In this document: positions 19,142-27,375 of the stretch, piece by piece
Layout of the letters: every line of letters starts with the position of its first letter
Numbering within the stretch: position 1 is the stretch's first letter
Assembly: GCA_963805925.1 (NCBI GenBank)
Contig: CAWDWB010000008.1
Span: 1 to 64,000, forward strand
Source: CAMPKL01 sp963805925
Lineage (GTDB): Bacteria > Acidobacteriota > Terriglobia > Bryobacterales > UBA6623
Length of the DNA stretch: 64,000 bases
Direction of reading: 5' to 3'
Notes under the pieces: generated by a model
What the model was told of the DNA's origin: nothing
The model's input: the letters and a program-made list of their open reading frames with translations, nothing else
Databases searched by the model: none
Program-made: the position numbers and the translations under genes

Positions 19142-20367
19142 CGAGTACACTGATGGCTGTGCTGACCCCCTACAGGCGTCACACCTCGAGCTGCCCTCAT
19201 CGCCCCAAAGGGCGCGACTGGCTCAAGTGCGACTGCCCGCTTTGGGCCCGAGGCACGTTAGACGGCCGCAAGGTCTATCGCAGCCTCAAGACGCGCAGCC
19301 TGAAGAAGGCTCTGCGTCTGGTTGCGGAGATCGAGGACGCCGGCGAGATTTGGACGATACCGCTCGAGGATGCTCTTGCGGAATGGATTCGCTCCAAACG
19401 GTTTCTCTCGGAAGGTTGCCTGCGCAAGTATCGCAAGGTCGAGCGCCTCTTCGCCGATTTCCTCGCCCGTTACGAGGGCATCTCGAAGGTCAGGGATATC
19501 ACACCGGAAGCAGTAGACCGTTACGGCGCCTGGCGCACCCTCTCGGCGCTGTCTTGGTCGAAAGAGCTGCAGACAGTACGCTCGTTCCTCGGCTACTGCG
19601 TCGATCGCAATTGGTGCCGTTTCAATGCCGCACGCCGCGTAAAGCCCCCTCACGCGCCGAAGCCCCGGCGTCCGCCCCAACCCTACACTCCGGAAGAGAT
19701 CGCGGCGATTCTGAAAGCCTGCGAAGAGTTTGGGCGCCAGAGCTACGAGCGTCTCCGGGCCAAGGCGCTCATTCTGCTCTTACGCTACACCGCACTTCGA
19801 ATCGGGGACGCCCTCCAGCTCAGCCGCGACAAGATACGGGACGGTTATCTAGAAATCCGGACCGAAAAGAATGGGGAGCCTGTGCGACTGCCCGTCCCGA
19901 AAGAGTTGCTTTCAGCTTTGGACGCGCTGCCGCTTCCCAGGGGCGCTGCGGTCGGATGCCGCTACTACTTCTGGAACGGCGTCGGTTCCGTCCGAGCGCT
20001 CAAGAATACGGGCCACCGGATGCTCGACGCCGTCTTCCGGCGATCCGCGGTGCGCGACGCTCACAGCCACCGCTTCCGGCATACGCTGGCGACCGAGATG
20101 CTAGCGCAGGGAGCGACCTACGAAGACGTCGCCGCCGTCCTCGGCAACAGCCCGGCGATCGTCCGCAAGCACTACGCCCGGTGGAGCCGAGGGCGCGAGT
20201 TGCGTCTCGCGTACTTTCTTGAAAAGGTGCACGGCGAAACCGCTTGGTGCAAAAGTGGTGCAGAGGCTAGGCCCTACCGGCCAAGCCACAGAAAAGAAAG
20301 GAGAAAGATTGGTGCGGAGAGGGGGACTCGATCTTTCGAGGCTCTTTGCGGAATCGTAAGTTATTGA
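19138..20367 (+). CDS. Intact tyrosine recombinase (island integrase)
   Basis: The 409-residue integrase has an N-terminal Cys-rich segment (CPHRPKGRDWLKCDCPLWARG, a possible zinc knuckle), a core-binding SAM-like domain (CLRKYRKVERLFADFLARY) and a catalytic domain. Catalytic residues: Arg in LLLRYTALRIGDAL, His-x-x-Arg in HSHRFRHTLATE, Tyr in IVRKHYARW; the usual second His (LGH) is Asn here (LGNSP). The start is GTG, overlapping the excisionase gene. The last residues (GIVSY) and stop are encoded by the att2 core, so the present C-terminus was set by integration. The left paired repeat of att2 lies within its 3' end. Confidence 0.92.
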   Translation: MTSTLMAVLTPYRRHTSSCPHRPKGRDWLKCDCPLWARGTLDGRKVYRSLKTRSLKKALRLVAEIEDAGEIWTIPLEDALAEWIRSKRFLSEGCLRKYRKVERLFADFLARYEGISKVRDITPEAVDRYGAWRTLSALSWSKELQTVRSFLGYCVDRNWCRFNAARRVKPPHAPKPRRPPQPYTPEEIAAILKACEEFGRQSYERLRAKALILLLRYTALRIGDALQLSRDKIRDGYLEIRTEKNGEPVRLPVPKELLSALDALPLPRGAAVGCRYYFWNGVGSVRALKNTGHRMLDAVFRRSAVRDAHSHRFRHTLATEMLAQGATYEDVAAVLGNSPAIVRKHYARWSRGRELRLAYFLEKVHGETAWCKSGAEARPYRPSHRKERRKIGAERGTRSFEALCGIVSY

Positions 20368-20436
20368 TTCTACAAAGAGCCAGAAATGGCAGAAAGGCCC
20401 AAAACGCACCTCCGTGGCACATTTTTGGCACAGTAG
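20244..20436. other. Integrase attachment site att2
   Basis: Paired repeats TTGGTGCAAAA/GTGGTGCAGAG (20244-20265); tRNA 3'-end mimic identical to att1 over 20 bp (20311-20330); core CGTAAGTTATTGATTCT (20355-20371), again starting 44 nt from the mimic; right pair TGGCACATTTT/TGGCACAGTAG (20415-20436). Relative to att1 the two arm types are swapped. Confidence 0.75.
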
Positions 20437-20533
20437 ATTCCGAGAGACTCCTACTGTGCCAGACCGCCGGCACTACCTCGGTTCGACGGCGCCCGATCCC
20501 AGCGGTCGTTGCCTGTCCAGAACGCTACCGGAG

Positions 20534-20552
20534 TTTTAGGGACGTAAAATCG
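20534..20552. repeat. Short dispersed motif TTTTAGGGACGTAAAATCG
   Basis: One of three similar sequences (others at 43238 and 50642). It lies 21 bp upstream of the serine recombinase start. Role unknown. Confidence 0.45.
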
Positions 20553-20572
20553 CTCTCGACCGGGGGTGCGGC

Positions 20573-21211
20573 ATGAAGGTGTGCGCCTACGTCCGCGTTT
20601 CCACCCCCGATCAGAATCCCGACCTGCAGCTCGTTGAACTTGCCGACTACGCCTCGCGCATGGGCTGGGAGTTGGTTGAGACGTACAACGACGTCGTCAG
20701 CGGTAAGAAGTCCCGCCGGCCGGGCCTCGACAAGCTGATGGCCGACGCGCGCCGACGCCGGTTCGACTGCGTCCTCGTGTGGAAGCTCGACCGCTTCGGC
20801 CGCTCGCTGGTCGATTGTTTGAACAGCATCCAGGAGCTGGAGTCCTGCGGCGTCCGCTTCATCGCCGTCACGCAAGGGCTCGACACCGACCAGCGCAATG
20901 CGGCCTCGAAGTTGCTGCTGCAGGTGCTGGGTGCGGCGGCGGAGTTCGAGCGGTCGCTGATTGTGGAGCGAAGCCGGGCCGGGCAATTGAGGTACCGCAA
21001 AGACTACGCGGCGGGCAGGGTCGGCAAGACGGTCGAGAGCCGGTCAGGGAAGAACCTGCCGCCGCATCGGCCGCGGAAGGTGTTTGACCGCAGGAAGGTG
21101 GTGGAGTTGAAACTGCGGGGGCTGTCGTTGAGAGCGATCGCGGAGGAAATGGGGATCGGGTTGGGGACGGTCACGAGGACGCTCCAGGCGTGTTCCAAAA
21201 GCTGTGAGTGA
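20573..21211 (+). CDS. Serine recombinase (resolvase/invertase family), copy 1
   Basis: The 212-residue protein has the small-serine-recombinase plan: catalytic Ser in YVRVSTPDQNPDLQ (Ser near 11), DVVSGKKSRRPGLDKLM, VLVWKLDRFGRSL (Arg residues), GAAAEFERSLIVERSRAG (E helix), then a C-terminal helix-turn-helix (RGLSLRAIAEEMGIGLGTV). It resolves or inverts DNA through a covalent phosphoserine. It lies 200 bp after att2 and has a near-identical copy at 26289-27059, which also follows an att site. Start ATG with GGGGG upstream. Confidence 0.92.
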   Translation: MKVCAYVRVSTPDQNPDLQLVELADYASRMGWELVETYNDVVSGKKSRRPGLDKLMADARRRRFDCVLVWKLDRFGRSLVDCLNSIQELESCGVRFIAVTQGLDTDQRNAASKLLLQVLGAAAEFERSLIVERSRAGQLRYRKDYAAGRVGKTVESRSGKNLPPHRPRKVFDRRKVVELKLRGLSLRAIAEEMGIGLGTVTRTLQACSKSCE

Positions 21212-21419
21212 GGTTATGGAACAGAGCGCCTTGTTTGCCGCGCGAGCGGACGACGAAAAGAAGCTGTCAGGGGGACACATGAAAGGACAAGGCAGGCGGC
21301 CTCGGTCTTCCTCATCCTTGAGCCGGCAGTCATAACCAAACAGTGATCCCCACCTGAATTCCACTACTGGCGGGGATGGCCGTTTTCTTTAAAGAGACTC
21401 CGCGGCCAGCCCTGTACTG

Positions 21420-22019
21420 CTACTCCTGGGCCGGCGTGGGCCGCCTTTGCCTGTACAGAACGTGTCTCCGGAGGGGATGTCCAGCCGGCAGCAACGGATG
21501 ATCGAAATCGTCCGCTTCATCGTGCGTCATCCCGATCTTCTCCATTACTCGACGGGAACGCGTGTTCCCGGCCGAGGAGAACGAAACGATCTCGTCGAGC
21601 TGCAGGGTGTCGAAGGCACTCGCGAGCACGGCTCGCCCTCCCTCCGTCGCATAGCCTCGATTCCAATACCGCGCCGCGATACGCCAGCCGATTTCGACGC
21701 ACGGCGTAAAGTGCGCTTTGAACCGGGGAATGGCCAGTCCTATGAACCCCACAAAAGGCGCAGTGCCCGGAACCTCGACGGCCCACAGCCCGAAACCGTT
21801 CTCCTCGAAGCCAGCCTCAACGCGGGCGACCAAGCCGTCGCTTTCCTCACGCGACAGGACCCCGGGTAGATACTTCATCACGCGGGGATCAGCGTTGAGT
21901 GCCGCAAAAGGCTCTCGATCGCTACGCCTCCACTTTCGCAAGAGGAGTCGCGCGGTTCTGAACTCGCTCGGAATGGCCATGCCTCTCTTCCACAAGATAT
22001 CTCTATGGCTCATCTCCAA
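21420..22019 (-). CDS. GNAT acetyltransferase, RimJ/RimL type
   Basis: The 199-residue protein opens with FRTARLLLRKWRRSDREPFAAL, the standard start of RimJ/L-like N-acetyltransferases, and continues with VEIGWRIAARYWNRGYATEGG (acetyl-CoA pyrophosphate loop) and FSSAGNTRSRRVMEKIGM. It transfers acetyl groups to an amine; the target cannot be told. An internal ATG (MAIPSEF, residue 14) gives a start closer to the family norm. It is divergent from the regulator at 22306; 22020-22305 holds no gene I can support. Confidence 0.88.
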   Translation of the reverse strand: MEMSHRDILWKRGMAIPSEFRTARLLLRKWRRSDREPFAALNADPRVMKYLPGVLSREESDGLVARVEAGFEENGFGLWAVEVPGTAPFVGFIGLAIPRFKAHFTPCVEIGWRIAARYWNRGYATEGGRAVLASAFDTLQLDEIVSFSSAGNTRSRRVMEKIGMTHDEADDFDHPLLPAGHPLRRHVLYRQRRPTPAQE

Positions 22020-22305
22020 AAAAATTGACTAGTCGGCGCCCATTCCATGAGAGAAACCAACTCGGGCGCCCTCGCGATGATGCTGGCCGATCTTTCAGGC
22101 CACGACTTACTCTCGCTAACAAACGGTGGCCGCGTGCTAGCGCCCATACTGTTGGAGCGTTTCCTGCCTCGGGGCCCGGACGCGCTGATGATCCGGGAGA
22201 ACGAGCCTGGCGACTGTTCGATTTGGGCTTTCGGATCGTGGTCCCCGCAGGTAGAATGATTACCGAGTGCGATAGGGCCTGCCCATAGGCCTGGACGAGC
22301 AGCCA

Positions 22306-24351
22306 ATGCTGACGGCGCCTCAACCGGACCATTTCGAGTTCAGCGGCTTTCGCTTGGACCGCCGTAGCCGTTCACTGATCGACGGGGACGGCAACCCGGT
22401 CATAGTCAACGCTAAGGCGTTCGACACGCTCGTTTATTTTCTCGAACACTCAGGCCAAGTCGTCGCTCGCTCGACGATGCTCGAGGCGCTGTGGCCGGAC
22501 ACGATCGTCGAAGAGAACAACCTAAGTCAAGCTGTCGCGGCGTTGCGCCGTGCGCTCGGCAGCGATCTCATCGTGACGGTGCCGCGCCGCGGCTATCAGT
22601 TCGTCGCGAAAGTTTGGACAAGTGACGAAAGGGTCGAAGGTGTCGCGGACTTCCGCGATTCCGCGGGCCGCAGCAGGGGCCGCACAGAGGAGATCAAAGA
22701 CGACCGTCAAGATCCCGCTTCAAGTCTAGGCGCAACCGAGCAGAGACTGAGCACATGGAGCCGGCGGCTGGGAGATCGCGGGCGCTGGGCGACGTACCTG
22801 GCCGCGGCCGTCATCATCCTCGCAGGGGCTTACATCGTTGCGCACCGCGCCCGCCAGACAGGGAGCGTAGCCGCATCGACGACGAATCGATCGATCGACA
22901 GCATCATTGCAGAAAATTCAAACGCGCATTCGCCCCCGAAAGTCGCCGTTCTGCCTTGCGAAAACCTAAGCCCTGATCCGGACGACGCTTATTTCGCCGC
23001 GGGCATCCACGAAGAGATTCTGAACCAACTCACAAAACTCAGCGGCATCCGCGTGATCGCCCGGAGCTCTGTGCTGCAGTATCAGGAAAACCGCCCTTCG
23101 ATATCGCAAATCGCGAAGGAACTTGACGCCCAAGCTGTGATGGAATGCAGCGTACGCTATGCCGATACGGAGTTCATGGTCGCAGTACGGCTAATTGATC
23201 CGGAAACGGAGGAGCACCTGTGGGCGCACACTTATCCCGGCGATCTAAGCGACCTGGAAGGGCTGTTCGGGATGCAGACCGATATCGCGACAAGAGTCGC
23301 GAACGCGCTCGAAGCCGAACTGTCGGACGACGAGGAACGGCGGCTCGAAGCGCCGCCAACACAATCCCCCGCTGCGTACGTCGCCTTTCTCAAAAACCTG
23401 GAACATCCAAGGGCGAATGATTTTAGTGAACTCGATCGCGCGATCGAGATCGACCCGAACTTCGCCTTGGCCTACGCTTATAGAGGCTTAAAGCATGCGC
23501 TGCGCGCTTATGGGAGCCGGGCTCGACAAGGGTCGCCCAAGTTCATTCGCGAGGAGATCGAGCTTGCCGTGGCGGATGCGGATCGCGCATTGGAAATTGA
23601 TTCGGGTCTGGGTCTTGCGCACCTCGTGTCGGCTGCAAGATATTTTGGTTCGTCGGCGGTAGAAGAGAGCCTTGAGGCAAATTTCGACCGCGCCCTCGCG
23701 CTGAGCCCGAACGACGTCACAGTGCTCCAACTTGCTGCGGATTGGCACTTAGCGGAGTTGCGTCCCGAAAGGGCGCATCCGTTGGTCGTCCGAAACATAC
23801 AGTTGGATCCGCAGGCGGTCATGGGTCCCCACAATAACTGGATCAAGGAGAGACTTTTCGTTATCGGAGACTTTGAAACCTTGTCGCAAGTCCATAGGCG
23901 GCGAATTGAACTGGAACCAACGTCGGCACGCGAGCGCCAAGAGCTGGCATTCGCAGAAGCGATGCGCGGCAATCGCGACGAGGCGAGACGTCAGCTAGCC
24001 ATCGCCGAACAGCTTCTCGCGGATTTTCCTAGTGACGAAGTCAATCAGGCTGGTTTCTGTTCGGTATATGCCTACAGCCGCATCGGTCACCCGGCTGACG
24101 CGAGGCGCATCTTCAATCGGTTCCTAGAACCGCTCGACGAAGATAAGATTGCGCCGCCGATGTGGTTTATTGCATACCTGGGTATCGGTGATGTTGATGG
24201 CGCATATAGATGGGCCAAGGTCATAACCGAGCGGGCGACCCCGCATCTGCTGGGGCCACATCTGTGGTTGGCGCTCAACACGCTGGAGGACCCGGTGCTC
24301 GAGAGGCCGGAGTTCCTCGAGCTTCGCCGCAAGCTGGGTTATCGCGAGTGA
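22306..24351 (+). CDS. Transmembrane winged-helix regulator with TolB-like and TPR domains
   Basis: Residues 1-105 form an OmpR/CadC-type winged helix (FRLDRRSRSLIDGDGNPV, NNLSQAVAALRRALG, IVTVPRRGYQFVAKV). A single membrane segment lies near 160-180 (TYLAAAVIILAGAYIVA). Outside it, KVAVLPCENLSPDPDDAYFA starts a TolB-N/adenylate-cyclase-associated domain, followed by degenerate TPRs (ALAYAYRGLKHALRAYG, IELEPTSARERQELAFAEA) to residue 681. Such ToxR-like one-component proteins bind DNA from the membrane. Targets are unknown. Confidence 0.9.
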   Translation: MLTAPQPDHFEFSGFRLDRRSRSLIDGDGNPVIVNAKAFDTLVYFLEHSGQVVARSTMLEALWPDTIVEENNLSQAVAALRRALGSDLIVTVPRRGYQFVAKVWTSDERVEGVADFRDSAGRSRGRTEEIKDDRQDPASSLGATEQRLSTWSRRLGDRGRWATYLAAAVIILAGAYIVAHRARQTGSVAASTTNRSIDSIIAENSNAHSPPKVAVLPCENLSPDPDDAYFAAGIHEEILNQLTKLSGIRVIARSSVLQYQENRPSISQIAKELDAQAVMECSVRYADTEFMVAVRLIDPETEEHLWAHTYPGDLSDLEGLFGMQTDIATRVANALEAELSDDEERRLEAPPTQSPAAYVAFLKNLEHPRANDFSELDRAIEIDPNFALAYAYRGLKHALRAYGSRARQGSPKFIREEIELAVADADRALEIDSGLGLAHLVSAARYFGSSAVEESLEANFDRALALSPNDVTVLQLAADWHLAELRPERAHPLVVRNIQLDPQAVMGPHNNWIKERLFVIGDFETLSQVHRRRIELEPTSARERQELAFAEAMRGNRDEARRQLAIAEQLLADFPSDEVNQAGFCSVYAYSRIGHPADARRIFNRFLEPLDEDKIAPPMWFIAYLGIGDVDGAYRWAKVITERATPHLLGPHLWLALNTLEDPVLERPEFLELRRKLGYRE

Positions 24352-24417
24352 CATTCGTTTGCGCGGGCTGCAACGGCAGGGTGAGATCGAAAAAGCGGCG
24401 GTCGCGCGCGGGCGGAG

Positions 24418-25518
24418 TTATCTCTGCGTCTCTCGTTGACGGGCGGCAGCGCCATTGCATGCTGGATCTCCGCCACAACTGATCGTCGTCAAGTCACAGA
24501 TCGACTTGACGACGGCATCGGGACGGTCCAACTGAATATAGTGGCCCGCTCCGGCCACGATGCGATGTTCGCTGTTGCTGGACAGTTGAGCTAGCTCCGC
24601 CTGGAGCTCCCGCCAAACAGCATCCCACTCGGCCATCGCCTCGGCCGGGATTGCGCTGCGTGACGAGAGACCGTCGAAGCTCATCCCTCGATCCGCGGTC
24701 AGTACAATCAGCGGCAGGTCACCCAGCGTTGAAGGGGGCTGCGACTGACTGGCAGCCGCTTGAAAGGCGACGGCCTCTTCTCGGACGCTTGCACAAAAAC
24801 GGGTCTCCTGCATTGCCGCCGGGCTCATCGGCCGCAGATTTTCCGGCGACAGAATCGGAAGGAAGGCATTGACGAACCCGAAGGCTCTCGCCATGCTCAT
24901 CGGCGTCGCAACATCGCAGAATCTATTGCTCCTCAGGTCGGACAGCATGACTTTCGAGAGTGTTTCAGGCATCCGCTGGATCTGGTTCTCATGTGCGGAC
25001 TCGATCAGCAGCAGACCGGAGACTTCGTCCGGGTACTTGGCAACGAATCGGCGGACGATGAGACCGCCTTCCGCATGCCCGACGAGAACGTAGGGTCCTT
25101 CGACGCCGGCGTGGTCCAGCGCTACACGAAGATTGCGCACCATCCGCTCGAGCGTCGTGACTTGCCTGTCGTGATCGCTCCAGCCCGCTCCGGCACGGTC
25201 GTAAACGCAGACGCGTGTGTGCCTGGCGGCAGCCGCTTGGACCTGGGTCCAGCTATCCATGTGGTCGCCCCAACCGGTTTCGATAACTACGGCGGGCTGG
25301 CCTTCTCCTTCGCAGCGCATATGCAAATTGAAGCCTCCAACGGACACATACCCCAGAGGCGGTGAGTCAAAACCGCTCGTGGTTCTGCGGTTGCGGTTCG
25401 TTTGTCCTTCACCGAAGCCGGCAAGGAGCAGGACGGCGATTGCGATATGCGCCAAAGCCCTACGCGCTGAGTTCCCTCGAGTCGTCCGACAGCAGATCCC
25501 GATAAGCATGGCTAGCAC
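24418..25518 (-). CDS. Secreted alpha/beta hydrolase-like protein with Ala at the nucleophile position
   Basis: After a signal segment (AHIAIAVLLLAGFGEGQT) the fold is standard: GQPAVVIETGWGDHMDSWT (oxyanion region), RVCVYDRAGAGWSDHD, VEGPYVLVGHAEGGLIVRRF, and the C-terminal histidine in VAGAGHYIQLDRPDAV. The nucleophile elbow reads GHAEGG where the family has GHSxGG; the codon on the minus strand is GCG, so the catalytic Ser is replaced by Ala. All other landmarks and the full 366-residue length are kept, suggesting either a very recent loss or a non-catalytic role. Convergent with the regulator at 22306, 66 bp apart. Confidence 0.88.
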   Translation of the reverse strand: MLAMLIGICCRTTRGNSARRALAHIAIAVLLLAGFGEGQTNRNRRTTSGFDSPPLGYVSVGGFNLHMRCEGEGQPAVVIETGWGDHMDSWTQVQAAAARHTRVCVYDRAGAGWSDHDRQVTTLERMVRNLRVALDHAGVEGPYVLVGHAEGGLIVRRFVAKYPDEVSGLLLIESAHENQIQRMPETLSKVMLSDLRSNRFCDVATPMSMARAFGFVNAFLPILSPENLRPMSPAAMQETRFCASVREEAVAFQAAASQSQPPSTLGDLPLIVLTADRGMSFDGLSSRSAIPAEAMAEWDAVWRELQAELAQLSSNSEHRIVAGAGHYIQLDRPDAVVKSICDLTTISCGGDPACNGAAARQRETQR

Positions 25519-25631
25519 CTTTCATCCTTGGTTCGAGTTGTGGGCGGACGTGCTCAATGCCAAAAGGGCCGAGCCGTCCAAGGTCCGGCGTGAAGCTTAC
25601 GCTCGGCGCCGGTGAAAAATCGTTGTCGAGA

Positions 25632-25663
25632 GGTGATTTCGGGTGAATCGGCGTGAAATCACC
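25632..25663. repeat. Hairpin, 9-bp perfect stem
   Basis: GGTGATTTC (25632-25640) pairs with GAAATCACC (25655-25663) around a 14-nt loop. No T-tract follows, so it is not a typical terminator. The rest of 25519-26150 contains no supportable gene. Confidence 0.6.
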
Positions 25664-26154
25664 GGCGGGACGGTTCTTGGGGGAGTGGGGTCGATCCGGG
25701 AGAACGTCATCCCTCGCTTCGGCTTTCAAAGAATCAGGCAGCCGCCGAATAGATTCCGACGTTGATGGAGAACTCGGCGACAGGCTCGCCTCAGGAACTC
25801 GTCCAGTTCAGCCGTTGTACCGCTTTAGAAACCGAAAACTCGAGGATTGTGAGTCCCAGCCCAGCGGCTACAAGCGATCCTCACGGGTGGCCATGCCGCC
25901 TCCGTCGTCGCCCCGCCGACATTGCTGCCGATTGTCCGGCCACGACTCGCTAAGCATCGACTCCGAGCCTCGGCGCGCCAAAATCGATCGCGGCGGCGCG
26001 GTCGGCTGAGGCGAGTCTCGGATTCGCTCTCACTATGTCCGATAAGTGTCTGATAACACGTCAGATAGGTTCTATCTCCTTGAACATGAATAAATTTGGA
26101 GTTTCTCTCTGCTCTCGGCTGTGGCGACAACTCTCTCCCGTGCCACGGTGAAAT

Positions 26155-26383
26155 CGACACCAAACCGACACCAAGAGGATTCGCTGAACGCAAAGCACGA
26201 GTCGCGTGAGGCGCTCGAGTATGAGGCGCTTGCCAATTTCGAAAGGCCTTGAAGCTGGTGAGGCGGCCGGGACTCGAACCCAGCTCGCGTGTTGAATAGC
26301 CGTAAGTTATTGATTCTCTTAAACGGCAGAAACGCTGAATACGCTGATTCCCCGGAAATCGGGTACACGGAAGGTACATTCCG
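26155..26383. other. Integrase attachment site att3
   Basis: Paired repeats CGACACCAAAC/CGACACCAAGA (26155-26176); a different tRNA 3' end on the minus strand (26256-26283; T-arm GGGTTCGAGTCCC and CCA); core CGTAAGTTATTGATTCT (26301-26317), again 44 nt from the mimic's GGTG; right pair GGTACACGGAA/GGTACATTCCG (26362-26383). No tyrosine integrase lies next to it. Confidence 0.75.
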
Positions 26384-27059
26384 CAACCGCGCAAAGTACT
26401 CTTCAGAATCAGGTAAGTCGCCGACGCGGGCGGCGATCTACGTCCGCGTCTCCACCCCGGACCAGAACCCCGACCTGCAACTGTCCGAACTCGCCGACTA
26501 CGCCTCGCGCATGGGCTGGGAACTGGTTGAGACGTACAACGACGTCGTCAGCGGTAAGAAGTCCCGCCGGCCGGGCCTCGACAAGCTCATGGCCGACGCC
26601 CGCCGCCGGCTGTTCGACTGCGTGCTGGTCTGGAAGCTCGACCGCTTCGGCCGCTCGTTGGTCGATTGCCTCAACAGCATCCAGGAGCTGGAGTCCTGGG
26701 GCGTCCGCTTCATCGCCGTCACGCAAGCGCTCGACACCGATCAACGCAACCCGGCCTCGAAGTTGCTGCTGCAGGTGCTGGGTGCGGCGGCCGAGTTCGA
26801 GCGGTCGCTGATTGTGGAGAGGAGCCGGGCCGGGCAATTGAGGTATCGCAAGGATTACGAGGCGGGCAGGGTCGGCAAGACGGTCGAGAGCCGGTCGGGG
26901 AAGAACCTGCCGCCGCATCGGCCGCGGAAGGTTTTTGATCGGAAGGAGGTGTTGGAGTTGAGGCGGCAGGGGCTGTCGTTGAGGAAAATTGCCGAACAGA
27001 TGGGGATTGGGCTGGGGACGGTGACGAGGACGTTGAAGGCGTGTTCCAAAAGTCGTTGA
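26289..27059 (+). CDS. Serine recombinase copy 2, native start lost
   Basis: From about 26433 the product (YVRVSTPDQNPDLQLSEL onward) is nearly identical to the recombinase at 20573, with the same catalytic Ser, Arg cluster and C-terminal helix-turn-helix (QGLSLRKIAEQMGIGLG). The ATG of copy 1 is not conserved: upstream residues (GKSPTRAAI) contain no Met, and the only in-frame ATG is at 26289, inside the att3 tRNA mimic. The present reading frame is therefore either silent or expressed as a fusion with about 45 att-derived residues. The 3' similarity with copy 1 runs some 40 bp past the stop. Confidence 0.85.
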   Translation: MLNSRKLLILLNGRNAEYADSPEIGYTEGTFRNRAKYSSESGKSPTRAAIYVRVSTPDQNPDLQLSELADYASRMGWELVETYNDVVSGKKSRRPGLDKLMADARRRLFDCVLVWKLDRFGRSLVDCLNSIQELESWGVRFIAVTQALDTDQRNPASKLLLQVLGAAAEFERSLIVERSRAGQLRYRKDYEAGRVGKTVESRSGKNLPPHRPRKVFDRKEVLELRRQGLSLRKIAEQMGIGLGTVTRTLKACSKSR

Positions 27060-27147
27060 GTGGGGTTGTGGAACGGAGCACCTCGGCCGCAGGACGCGCG
27101 GCACTTCCGCCCGTGAGCTCTAAACTGGACGCAGTCAGGAGAAAGCT

Positions 27148-27375
27148 TTGTTGCGTTACGGACTTCTGGCAGCGCTAGCGATGCAGGGCCTCAGCGGCCT
27201 TGCCGGCGGCTACGGACTCATCGCCGATCCCTCCGGCGAGGCGGTCGGCCTCCGTCTTGCTTGGCTCGACTAGACGCCCATCAGCGATTATCTCCTTGCC
27301 GGATTGATCCTTTTGATCGTACTGGGCGCGTTCCCGCTGATCGTCAGCGGTACAATTGCGGCGTCTTGCACATAG
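27148..27375 (+). pseudogene. Small membrane protein with an in-frame TAG
   Basis: TTG at 27148, 7 nt after AGGAG, opens LLRYGLLAALAMQGLSGLAG, then GLIADPSGEAVGLRLAWLD. A TAG at 27271 interrupts it, and the same frame continues as TPISDYLLAGLILLIVLGAF to 27375. The two halves look like a small two-to-three-helix membrane protein with a DPSG motif. The end overlaps the TTG start of the kinase. Confidence 0.5.
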
